DNA from: Planctomycetota bacterium
GTDB lineage: Bacteria > Planctomycetota > Planctomycetia > Planctomycetales > Planctomycetaceae
Assembly: GCA_003671275.1 (NCBI GenBank)
Contig: QWPB01000024.1
Span: forward strand, 1 to 64,000
Direction: 5' to 3'
Length of the DNA stretch: 64,000 nt
Shown here: in pieces, positions 10,363 through 18,818 of the stretch
How the letters are laid out: each line of letters starts with the position of its first letter
Position numbering within the stretch: the first letter of the stretch is position 1
Translations under genes and position numbers: made by a program
The notes under the pieces: model-generated
Told to the model about the DNA's origin: nothing
Seen by the model: the letters and a program-made list of their open reading frames with translations, nothing else
Database searches by the model: none

Positions 10363-13300
10363 ATGGTGGCATCTAAGTTGTGGTGGGGCTGTATCGCGCT
10401 GGGGCTGGGATTGGCAGGGCAAGTCCTGGCAGCTGACTCCACAAACGAACCTACCAGTGGACCGGGGATCGTGCCGGTCGGCGAGGACGGAAAGCCGCTT
10501 AACCTGAACTTCGAATCGGGCGATCTCAAGGACTGGACCGCCACCGGCCAGGCCTTCGAGCAACAGCCGATCAAGGGCGGGATTGGTCCCGACCGACCAT
10601 TGGGTACAGGGAAGAAGTCGCTGCATACCGGTGAATTCTGGATGGGCGGGTTCGAGAAGCTCTTTGATGAGCCGCAAGGAACGCTGCAATCGGTCGCATT
10701 CAAGGTGACTCAACCGTGGGCCAGCATGCTGGTCGGCGGCGGCTCTCATCAAGAGACTCGGGTCGAGTTGCTCGATGAGGCCGGCAAGGTCTTCTTTGTC
10801 ATCAGTGGCCCGAACACCGAGGAGCTTTCGCCGGTGGTCGTTGACTTGCGGAAGCAGAAGGACAAAGCGATCTCGATCCGGATCACCGACATGCACTCGG
10901 GCGGGTGGGGGCATGTGAACTTTGACGACTTCCGGTTTCACGAGAAGCGGCCCTCGTTCACGCGGGCGGAACTGGGAGTGAAAGCCACCTCGCTTGCCGA
11001 GGTCTATCCGCACGCCGGACTCACCGCCGAGGAGGCTGCCGCTGCCATGCAGGTGCCGCCGGGATTCAAGGTGCAGGTCGCCGCCTCGGAACCGAATGTG
11101 ACCCAGCCGATTGCGATGTGCTGGGACGACCGGGGCCGCCTCTGGGTGGCCGAAGCACACAGCTACCCGCAACGCAACCCGGAAGGCGAAGGGGCCGACC
11201 GGATCGTGATCTTCGAAGACACGGATGAGAACGGCACACTCGACAAGAAGACAACATTCATCGAGGGACTGAACCTGGTCAGCGGGCTGGCGGTGGGGTT
11301 TGATGGCGTGTGGGTCGGGGCGGCTCCGTATTTGATGTTCATTCCGGACACCAATGGCGACGATGTACCTGATGGCTTGCCAATGAGGGCTGATCCACCA
11401 CAACCTCTCCTCCAGTTCCCAAAAGACGTTCCCCCCGGAGCGAAAGTCCTCCTCGATGGCTGGCACTGGGAGGACACGCATGAGACGCTGAACGCCTTCA
11501 TCTGGGGGCCGGATGGGTGGCTGTATGGGTGTCACGGCGTGTTCACGCACTCACTGGTCGGCAAGCCGGGGACGCCGAAGGCCGAGCGGATGCCGATCAA
11601 CGCCGGGATCTGGCGGTATCACCCGGTGCGGCATGAGTTCGAGGTCTTTGCCCACGGGTCGAGTAACCCCTGGGGCGTCGACTTCAATGAGTATGGCGAG
11701 GCGTTCTGCACAGCCTGTGTGATCCCGCATCTGTATCACATCATCCCGGGCGGTCGGTTCGAGCGGCAGGCTGGGGCGCACTTCAACCCGCACACGTATA
11801 ACGACATCAAGACGATCGCCCGGCACCGGCACTTCACCGGCGGCCAATGGAACAATGACGACCGCAAGGCGAGCGACGACCTCGGCGGTGGCCATGCCCA
11901 TGCCGGGGCGATGATCTACCAGGGCGGGGCCTGGCCCGAGGAGTACAACGGCAAACTCTTCATGCACAACATCCACGGCAACCGCATCAACATCGATCAG
12001 CTGATCCCGGAAGGGTCGGGGTACGCGGGGGATCGCTACCCCGATTTCCTGCTGACCGGGGACAAGTGGTCGCAGATGATCAACCTGATGACCGGTCCCG
12101 ATGGGCAGGTGTGGATGATCGACTGGTACGACGCGAACCAATGCCACCGCCCCGAGGAAGGGCTGCATGACACGACCAACGGACGGATCTTTCGGGTGAG
12201 CTATGGGGATGTGGCAAACCCGAAGATCGACCTCAGGAAACTGAGTGACCAGGAATTGGTGGGCCTGTCTGTCAATGCCCCGAACGAGTGGCATTCGCGG
12301 CATGCCCGCCGCCTGCTTCAGGAACGCGTCGCCGCTGGTAAGATCTCACAATCGACTGGGATTGGATTGCTCTTTTCGGACCCCGGACATCCGGAAATCG
12401 GCGAAACAGATATCAAGCAACAGATGCGGTTCCTGTGGACGATGCACATTGTGGTTGGTCCCGATCACCTTCAGGAGATGATTAAAGATGTGCCTCTCGC
12501 GGAGTTCATGAAGATGGATCCGCATGTGCTGGCCTTTGGAATGCGGATGTTTTCCGAGCATCAGAAGCTGCGACCAGAGACGTACGTACGCCGCGTTGAA
12601 ATGGCCAAAGTTCATTCGTCGCCGATCGTGCGATTGGCGCTGGCCTCGACCTTGAATCGGACTCCGCTCGCTGACCGCTGGGCAATCCTCGAAGGTCTCA
12701 TTACCCACGCTGAGGATGCGAAGGATCACAACCTCCCGCTGATGTACTGGTACGCCATGGAGCCGCTGGCCGATGTCGATCCGGCGCGAGCGCTCGCGCT
12801 GGCGGTGTCGGCGGGCGAGACGATCCCGGTGCTGCGAGAGTACATGATCCGGCGGCTCGGCAGCGGTGATCCGGCGAAGATGCTGGACCTGCTGGTCGAC
12901 GCGCTCGACAAGTCGAAACCAGAGGATGCTCCGCTCTACCTGCGAGGGATTCTCCTGGCCACGCGCGGGCTCAAGGAACATGCCCGCTATGCTCAGTTGC
13001 AGGAGCTGCCGAAGAAGTACACCGTCGCGACCTCGCAGCCGGAGGTCGTGTTCCTCGCCACGGCCATCGCGCACCGAGCCGGTGCCGACTTCGCGCTGGC
13101 CAACCTGCGCGACTACGCCCGCATCTCCAGTTGGCCCGTCGAGGTTCGGCGTGACGCACTCAAATACGTCATCGACGCGAAGTCCGAAGGGCTCGCCGAA
13201 CTGCTGCCGCAGCTCGTCGATGACCCCGCCATGCGCGGGGACGCGCTGCGTTCGCTGGCGGCCATCGATCACCCAGCCGCCCTCCAGCCGGTGATCGACA

Positions 13301-15882
13301 AGTTCGGCACCTTCACTCCTGCTGAACGCCGCGATGCGATGAGCACGCTCACCGCGCGCCCCAGCTATGCCCGCGAACTGTTGGCGGCTGTGCAGGCGAA
13401 CCGTATTCCGAAGACCGAGTTGTCAGCGGACCTCGTGCGGCAATTGCGGAACCTCAACGATGCGGACCTGAACACGCAGATCGAACAGGTGTGGGGGATC
13501 GTGCGGGAGAGTGCTGCCGATCGCGTGGCGCTGATGGCCCGGCTCAAGACAGTCATCGGTGACAAGCACGGTGCGACTCCTGACCGCGAGGTGGGGCGAG
13601 CGATCTTCGCCAAGACCTGCCAGCAGTGTCACACGTTGTTCGGCACCGGCGGCAAGATCGGACCGGACATCACCGGGGCCAACCGGGCGAACCTCGATTA
13701 CCTGCTCTCCAACATCGTCGACCCGTCGTCGGTGATGGCCAAGGAGTACCAGCCAGCGGTTATCTCCACCAAGGATGGCCGCGTCGTTACCGGGATCATC
13801 AAGCAGGCCAGCGGTCCGGGGCTTGTGGCCATTCAAACGCCCGAGCAACTGATCGAGATGCCCGAGAGCGACATCGACGAGCGCCAGCTCAGCGACAAAT
13901 CGATGATGCCGGATGACCTGTTGCGGACCCTCAGTGACAGTGAAGTACGATCACTCGTCGCCTACCTGCAAGGGATGGGGCAATCGCCGATCCGCGCGAA
14001 CCGCGACAACATTGCGACCTTCTTCAATGGTCAGGATCTCACCGGCTGGATCGGGAAGACTGAGGCTGGAGGACTATGGACCGTCGAGCCGGGCGCGACT
14101 CCACAAGAGAGCCAGATCATCGGCCAGACGACCGGCTTGGGGCACAACGAGTTCCTCGTCAGCCAGTTCTCACTGACCGACTTCCGCTTCAAATGTCAGG
14201 TGCTGCTCAAAGACAACCAGGGAAACAGCGGCATCCAGCTACGCAGTGCCCCGCAGCCCAACGGCGAGGTCAAGGGCTACCAGGCGGACATCGGTCCCGG
14301 TTGGTGGGGCAAGGTCTATGAGGAACTGGGCCGTGGTCTAATCGAGAACAACAACGCCGAGCAGTATGCTAAGCCGAACGAGTGGAATACCTATGAAATC
14401 GTGGCGGTCGGAAGCCGGGTGCGAACGTACCTGAATGGTCATCTGTGTGTTGATCGCGACGACCCGGCGGGAGCCAGAAGCGGCGTGATCGCGCTGCAAC
14501 TCCATTCCGGCGGGGCGACGGAAGTGCGGTTCAAGAACCTCGAACTGACACTACTCGATCAACTCCCTCCGCACGCAGCTGCCGGTTCCCAGCCGAATCA
14601 ATGGCCGGTGTCGCGCGGTGGGGCGTTTGAGGGGACGAAGATCAGCTTCAAGAAGACGCAACTCGACACTGTGTTCCGTAGCGAGGGGGTGGGGATTGGA
14701 GATCTCGACAATGATGGAGATATGGACATTGCGGGAGGTTCGCAATGGTATGAGCAGGGAAGGGACAAGGGACAAGGGGCAAGTGACAAGGAGGAGAAAG
14801 CCGAAGCACGAAATCCGAAATCCGAAGACGGAGCAGCGGCTTCTGGTGCTCAACCCTGGGTGGCTCGTCAGTTCGTCGTGCCTCCGAAGGAGTTCGATCC
14901 GAAGGGCTACAGTGACTCGTTCATGAACTATCCCGATGATCTCAACGGGGATGGTCGGCTCGATCTGGTGGTGGTCGACTTCCCGGGCAAGCAGACGTGG
15001 TGGTTTGAGAATCCGGGCGGAGAAAGTGACAAGGGGCAAGTGGCAAGTGCCAAGGCCGGAGCCGCTTGGCCTCGTCACGAGATGATCCCGGTGACTAACA
15101 ACGAAAGCCCGCAGTACCTCGATGTGAATGGCGATGGTGTGCGGGAACTCGTGGCGGGGTTTGAGAATGGCCTGATGGGGATCTCGACGCGGCAGAGCTT
15201 GGCCACTGCTCCGTGGAAGATGCTGGCCATCGGAGCACCGGGAACGGTCGACATTCAGCGGTTCTACCATGGCCTCGGAATCGGCGACATCGATCAGGAT
15301 GGACGGAATGATATCCTCGTCCCGAACGGCTGGTGGAAGGCCCCGGAGCAGATGACGACCGCTCCGTGGACCTTCAACGAGGCCAAGCTCGGCGGCGGCT
15401 GTTCGCAGATGTACGTTTATGACTTCGATGGGGACGGGGATAACGATGTGCTGTCGGCCAGCCCGCATGATTACGGGATCTGGTGGCATGAGCAGGAGGG
15501 GAAACCAAGCGACAAGGCTGGAGAGGCTGCGTCCTCTCAACGGCTTCCGACCTTCAAGACGCACGAGATCGAGAAAACCTTCAGCGAGACGCATGCGGTC
15601 GTCCTCGCCGACATCAACGGCGATGGCCTCCCCGACTTCGTGACCGGCAAGCGCTGGTGGTCGCACGGTGGACACGGTCCCGGCGGCGGCGAGGCGGCGG
15701 TGCTGTACTGGTTTGAACTGAAACGAGAGAACGGCACCGCGACCTGGGTCCGGCACACGATCGACGAAGACAGCGGCGTCGGGACCGCCTTCGAAGTCGC
15801 CGACATCAACGGCGATGGTCTGCTCGATTTTGCAATCTCGAACAAGAAGGGGACGTTTGTTTTCGAGCAGGAGCGGAAGTAG
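10363..15882 (+). CDS. Giant planctomycete-type multidomain protein: PVC heme-binding/dehydrogenase-like, HEAT-like, cytochrome c, DUF1080-like and VCBS/FG-GAP repeats
   Basis: 1839 aa; signal peptide; VPPGFKVQVAASEPNVTQPIAMCWDDRGRLWVAEAHSYP; CQQCHTLFGTGGKIGPDITGANR (CxxCH); FFNGQDLTGWIGK (DUF1080-like); repeated DxNGDGxxD motifs. Confidence 0.9.
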   Translation: MVASKLWWGCIALGLGLAGQVLAADSTNEPTSGPGIVPVGEDGKPLNLNFESGDLKDWTATGQAFEQQPIKGGIGPDRPLGTGKKSLHTGEFWMGGFEKLFDEPQGTLQSVAFKVTQPWASMLVGGGSHQETRVELLDEAGKVFFVISGPNTEELSPVVVDLRKQKDKAISIRITDMHSGGWGHVNFDDFRFHEKRPSFTRAELGVKATSLAEVYPHAGLTAEEAAAAMQVPPGFKVQVAASEPNVTQPIAMCWDDRGRLWVAEAHSYPQRNPEGEGADRIVIFEDTDENGTLDKKTTFIEGLNLVSGLAVGFDGVWVGAAPYLMFIPDTNGDDVPDGLPMRADPPQPLLQFPKDVPPGAKVLLDGWHWEDTHETLNAFIWGPDGWLYGCHGVFTHSLVGKPGTPKAERMPINAGIWRYHPVRHEFEVFAHGSSNPWGVDFNEYGEAFCTACVIPHLYHIIPGGRFERQAGAHFNPHTYNDIKTIARHRHFTGGQWNNDDRKASDDLGGGHAHAGAMIYQGGAWPEEYNGKLFMHNIHGNRINIDQLIPEGSGYAGDRYPDFLLTGDKWSQMINLMTGPDGQVWMIDWYDANQCHRPEEGLHDTTNGRIFRVSYGDVANPKIDLRKLSDQELVGLSVNAPNEWHSRHARRLLQERVAAGKISQSTGIGLLFSDPGHPEIGETDIKQQMRFLWTMHIVVGPDHLQEMIKDVPLAEFMKMDPHVLAFGMRMFSEHQKLRPETYVRRVEMAKVHSSPIVRLALASTLNRTPLADRWAILEGLITHAEDAKDHNLPLMYWYAMEPLADVDPARALALAVSAGETIPVLREYMIRRLGSGDPAKMLDLLVDALDKSKPEDAPLYLRGILLATRGLKEHARYAQLQELPKKYTVATSQPEVVFLATAIAHRAGADFALANLRDYARISSWPVEVRRDALKYVIDAKSEGLAELLPQLVDDPAMRGDALRSLAAIDHPAALQPVIDKFGTFTPAERRDAMSTLTARPSYARELLAAVQANRIPKTELSADLVRQLRNLNDADLNTQIEQVWGIVRESAADRVALMARLKTVIGDKHGATPDREVGRAIFAKTCQQCHTLFGTGGKIGPDITGANRANLDYLLSNIVDPSSVMAKEYQPAVISTKDGRVVTGIIKQASGPGLVAIQTPEQLIEMPESDIDERQLSDKSMMPDDLLRTLSDSEVRSLVAYLQGMGQSPIRANRDNIATFFNGQDLTGWIGKTEAGGLWTVEPGATPQESQIIGQTTGLGHNEFLVSQFSLTDFRFKCQVLLKDNQGNSGIQLRSAPQPNGEVKGYQADIGPGWWGKVYEELGRGLIENNNAEQYAKPNEWNTYEIVAVGSRVRTYLNGHLCVDRDDPAGARSGVIALQLHSGGATEVRFKNLELTLLDQLPPHAAAGSQPNQWPVSRGGAFEGTKISFKKTQLDTVFRSEGVGIGDLDNDGDMDIAGGSQWYEQGRDKGQGASDKEEKAEARNPKSEDGAAASGAQPWVARQFVVPPKEFDPKGYSDSFMNYPDDLNGDGRLDLVVVDFPGKQTWWFENPGGESDKGQVASAKAGAAWPRHEMIPVTNNESPQYLDVNGDGVRELVAGFENGLMGISTRQSLATAPWKMLAIGAPGTVDIQRFYHGLGIGDIDQDGRNDILVPNGWWKAPEQMTTAPWTFNEAKLGGGCSQMYVYDFDGDGDNDVLSASPHDYGIWWHEQEGKPSDKAGEAASSQRLPTFKTHEIEKTFSETHAVVLADINGDGLPDFVTGKRWWSHGGHGPGGGEAAVLYWFELKRENGTATWVRHTIDEDSGVGTAFEVADINGDGLLDFAISNKKGTFVFEQERK

Positions 15883-15930
15883 TAGCAAGTTGCAGACCTC
15901 CGTCTTTCGTTAACCGTTTATCACCGCAGA

Positions 15931-16010
15931 GGGCGCAGGGGTACGCAGAGGAAGAGAAGAGAGGGATCACCGCGAGTGTTTCTCTTCATACTCTGCGTAC
16001 CCCTGCGCCC
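15931..16010. repeat. 20-bp perfect inverted repeat (word-like GCAGAGG family)
   Basis: GGGCGCAGGGGTACGCAGAG (15931-15950) is the exact reverse complement of CTCTGCGTACCCCTGCGCCC (15991-16010). Confidence 0.9.
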
Positions 16011-16047
16011 ACGGTGGTGAACTCATATTCCTCGCTTGTTGCCTTCG

Positions 16048-16145
16048 CAGTCCGTTGAAAAACGTAGGATAGGATTCCCGTCTGTCGATATTCTGAAGGG
16101 GTGGACAGGCGGGAAGCCTGTTCCACGGCGTTCTTCAACAGGCTG
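16048..16145. repeat. Imperfect 17-bp inverted repeat upstream of the GxxExxY gene
   Basis: CAGTCCGTTGAAAAACG (16048-16064) vs reverse complement of CGTTCTTCAACAGGCTG (16129-16145): 14/17 matching. Confidence 0.75.
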
Positions 16146-16158
16146 TTAAGGAGATGCA

Positions 16159-16554
16159 ATGATGACTCCCAATGAGATCAGCGGTCAGATTATTGATGCG
16201 GCGATGCACGTTCATTCCGCTCTAGGTCCCGGTTTGCTGGAATCCGCCTATGAAGGCTGCCTGGCATTTGAACTGGCCAGCCGCGGAATTCCCGTCCAAC
16301 GACAATTGGAGTTGCCAGTCATCTACCGTGAGCATCGAATCGATGTCGGCTTCCGCTTGGATCTGCTTGTGGCAGACCTTGTCATTGTTGAGATCAAGGC
16401 TGTTGATCGCTTCGCTCCGATTCACGAAGCGCAGCTCTTGACCTATCTGAAGCTTGTTGACAAGAGAGTTGGACTGCTCCTCAACTTTCATGTTCTGCAC
16501 ATGAAGGATGGCATCAAGCGGATGGTAAATCAGCTGCAGAAATCTGGTTCCTGA
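16159..16554 (+). CDS. GxxExxY protein (small PD-(D/E)XK-like family)
   Basis: 131 aa; MHVHSALGPGLLESAYEGCLAFEL (GxxExxY), HRIDVGFRLDLLVADLVIVEIKAVD...HEAQLLTYLKL: hallmark GxxExxY family sequence. Confidence 0.92.
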   Translation: MMTPNEISGQIIDAAMHVHSALGPGLLESAYEGCLAFELASRGIPVQRQLELPVIYREHRIDVGFRLDLLVADLVIVEIKAVDRFAPIHEAQLLTYLKLVDKRVGLLLNFHVLHMKDGIKRMVNQLQKSGS

Positions 16555-16585
16555 CCTCTGCGAGCCTCCGCGATCTCAGCGGTAA
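16555..16585 (-). repeat. Inverted copy of the word-like repeat 3' of the GxxExxY gene
   Basis: CCTCTGCGAGCCTCCGCGATCTCAGCGGTAA; its reverse complement aligns to 15920-15951 at about 23/31 positions. Confidence 0.65.
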
Positions 16586-16653
16586 ATCATCCGAGTAGAA
16601 TTAGGTATCGACCGTAGAGGACGCCGAGTTTCGCAGTGGAAGGGAGTTGCCAA

Positions 16654-16785
16654 TGCGGCACATGATCGAAGAAGATAACGGCGTCGGGACCGCCTTCGAA
16701 GTCGCCGACATCAACGGGGACGGACTGCTCGACTTCGCGATCTCGAATAAGAAGGGGACGTTCGTGTTTGAGCAGGAGCGTTGAA
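16654..16785 (+). pseudogene. Orphan 3'-terminal fragment of a VCBS/FG-GAP gene paralogous to the 1839-aa gene
   Basis: Encodes MRHMIEEDNGVGTAFEVADINGDGLLDFAISNKKGTFVFEQER*, nearly identical to the C-terminus ending at 15882 (RHTIDEDSGVGTAFEVADINGDGLLDFAISNKKGTFVFEQERK*), with mostly synonymous DNA differences. Confidence 0.85.
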
Positions 16786-16855
16786 CGATATGAGTTGAGA
16801 AATGCCCAGGTGTGGTCACCCCTGGGCTTGGCGAGCCCTCTTGATGTTGGACACC

Positions 16856-18460
16856 ATGAACAGTCGTACTCTGTGGATGCCGCTGGTCGCCTTTGTGGGT
16901 CTGATCGGCCATGCTCATGCCGACGCGCCGGACATTCGCGGCCTCTTCCCCGCCGGAGCGCGGGCCGGTCACGACACCGTCCTGAGAATCATCGGCAAAC
17001 CGGGCACAGCTCCCCTGGCGATCTGGACCGATCGACCCGAGGTGGTGGTCACTCCCACCGACAAGCCGGAGGCGTTCCTGCTCAAGACGCCCGCGGAGTG
17101 TCGGCCCGGAGTGGTCTGGTTGCGGTGGCATAATGCGGAGGGGGCCAGTGAGCTGCGACCGGTCGTGATCGGGACGCTGCCGGAGCTGACTGAGACGGAG
17201 CCGAACAACGCGGCGAAAGAAGCTCAACCGGTTGCCGCCCTTCCGGGGGTGATGAATGGGGTGCTGGCCAAGCGCGGCGATGTCGACACGTATGCGGTGG
17301 CGCTGACCGCGGGGCAGACGCTGGTTGCTTCCGTCGAGGCCCATCGCACGCTCCCCTCGCCCATGGATGCGGTGCTGCAAGTCGCCGACGCGCAGGGGTT
17401 CGTGATCGAACAGAACGAAGATCGCCATGACAGCGACCCGTTGATTGCCTGGACCGTACCCCGTGCGGGGACATACCTGGTGCGGGTGTTTGCCTTTCCC
17501 ACCCAGACTGATTCGAGCATCAACTACTACGGAGCGGATACCGCCGTTTACCGGTTGACGCTGACCACGGGCCCCGTCATCGATCAAATCATCCCGCTGG
17601 TCCGACAGCCCGGTCCCGTCACCGCACGCGGTTGGAACCTGCCGACGACGGAGTTGGTCTTGATCGCTGAGGGGGCCAGTCTGCGTTTCGATCCGGCCAT
17701 GGGGGTACATCCGATTCCGGGGTTCGAACTGGACCAGTTGCCGCGCCCCGTCGGCACCGTCCATCGAGAAGACCCGGCGGCAGAGAGCTTAACCGTGTCG
17801 CTTCCGGCCACAGTCTCGGGGGCGATTGAGTCAGCGGGGGACCGTGATCGCTACCGCTTTACCGCGACCAAGGGCCAGTCCATTCGTTTCCAGGCCACAG
17901 CTCGCTCGCTTGGCTCGCTGGCAGATGTTGTTCTCCGTCTACTGAAAGCCGATGGAAGCGAATTGAAGCAGGTCGACGACACCGAGAAGGCTGCCGACCC
18001 GCACTGGACCCACGCGATTCCCGCAGATGGGGAGTACCTGGTCGAGGTGGCCGACCGGTTCCGCTTCGGCAGCGACCAGCACTTCTACGCCCTGACGATG
18101 CAGGTCACCGCTCCGGAGTTCACGCTCAGCATCCCCGCCAACCGGTACATCGCCGAGGCCACGAAACCCGTCGAGATCCCCGTGACCATCACCCGGCAGG
18201 GTCTGTCCGTGCCGATGACCATCACGGTGAACGGACTGCCCGCCGGGGTCACGTGCGAGACGGTGACCTCGGCCCCCGAGGGGGAGACCTCGAAGGCTGT
18301 CACCCTCAAGCTGGTGGTCACTCCCGAGGCGGCGACCTTCAGCGGACCCCTGCGGATCGTCGGTCGAATCACCGGTCCCGACAGTGAACAAGCCGCGACC
18401 GCCCCGATCGAGGGCGTCGAAGCCCGCACCGCAGCTGTCTGGCTGACGGTCAAAAAGTAG
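16856..18460 (+). CDS. Secreted protein with PPC (bacterial pre-peptidase C-terminal) domains
   Basis: MNSRTLWMPLVAFVGLIGHAHADAPD signal peptide; LTETEPNNAAKEAQPVAALPGVMNGVLAKRGDVDTYAVALTAGQTL (PPC); second copy AGDRDRYRFTATKGQSIRFQ. Confidence 0.8.
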   Translation: MNSRTLWMPLVAFVGLIGHAHADAPDIRGLFPAGARAGHDTVLRIIGKPGTAPLAIWTDRPEVVVTPTDKPEAFLLKTPAECRPGVVWLRWHNAEGASELRPVVIGTLPELTETEPNNAAKEAQPVAALPGVMNGVLAKRGDVDTYAVALTAGQTLVASVEAHRTLPSPMDAVLQVADAQGFVIEQNEDRHDSDPLIAWTVPRAGTYLVRVFAFPTQTDSSINYYGADTAVYRLTLTTGPVIDQIIPLVRQPGPVTARGWNLPTTELVLIAEGASLRFDPAMGVHPIPGFELDQLPRPVGTVHREDPAAESLTVSLPATVSGAIESAGDRDRYRFTATKGQSIRFQATARSLGSLADVVLRLLKADGSELKQVDDTEKAADPHWTHAIPADGEYLVEVADRFRFGSDQHFYALTMQVTAPEFTLSIPANRYIAEATKPVEIPVTITRQGLSVPMTITVNGLPAGVTCETVTSAPEGETSKAVTLKLVVTPEAATFSGPLRIVGRITGPDSEQAATAPIEGVEARTAAVWLTVKK

Positions 18461-18818
18461 CGGTTCGAGCGGCGATTCATGCCGGTTGGTGATGTTCGTG
18501 GATGGATCGGTTGGCCCGCACAGCTTGCCTGATCCCACTATGCCGCACCCAATTAGATCGATCATGGCAACTAAGGGAGAACATGCATTCTTAATATTTG
18601 AAGATTTCATGATATCCGATTTTTGAGGTACGTGAGTGAGTCCGTTCGAAAGTCGGGTTGGCCATCTGGCTAGCCCCCGTCGGGGTGAACAGCCCGGGAC
18701 GCGAGCGACCGGCAGGATTGTCGGTTCTACTTGACGGTCGTGACACACCCGCGAGCGAGCGTGAGTCAGCCTCGGAAGTCGGGCTGACCAGTGGACGAGT
18801 ATTGGCAGGGACGCCTTC

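Noticed and set aside
9784-11550. 588-aa minus-strand ORF
   Set aside because: Antisense shadow of the 8524-10074 and 10363-15882 coding regions; composition (Arg/Pro/His-rich) is typical of GC-rich antisense frames, with no recognisable family.
14551-15888. 445-aa minus-strand ORF
   Set aside because: Shadow of the 3' part of the giant VCBS gene.
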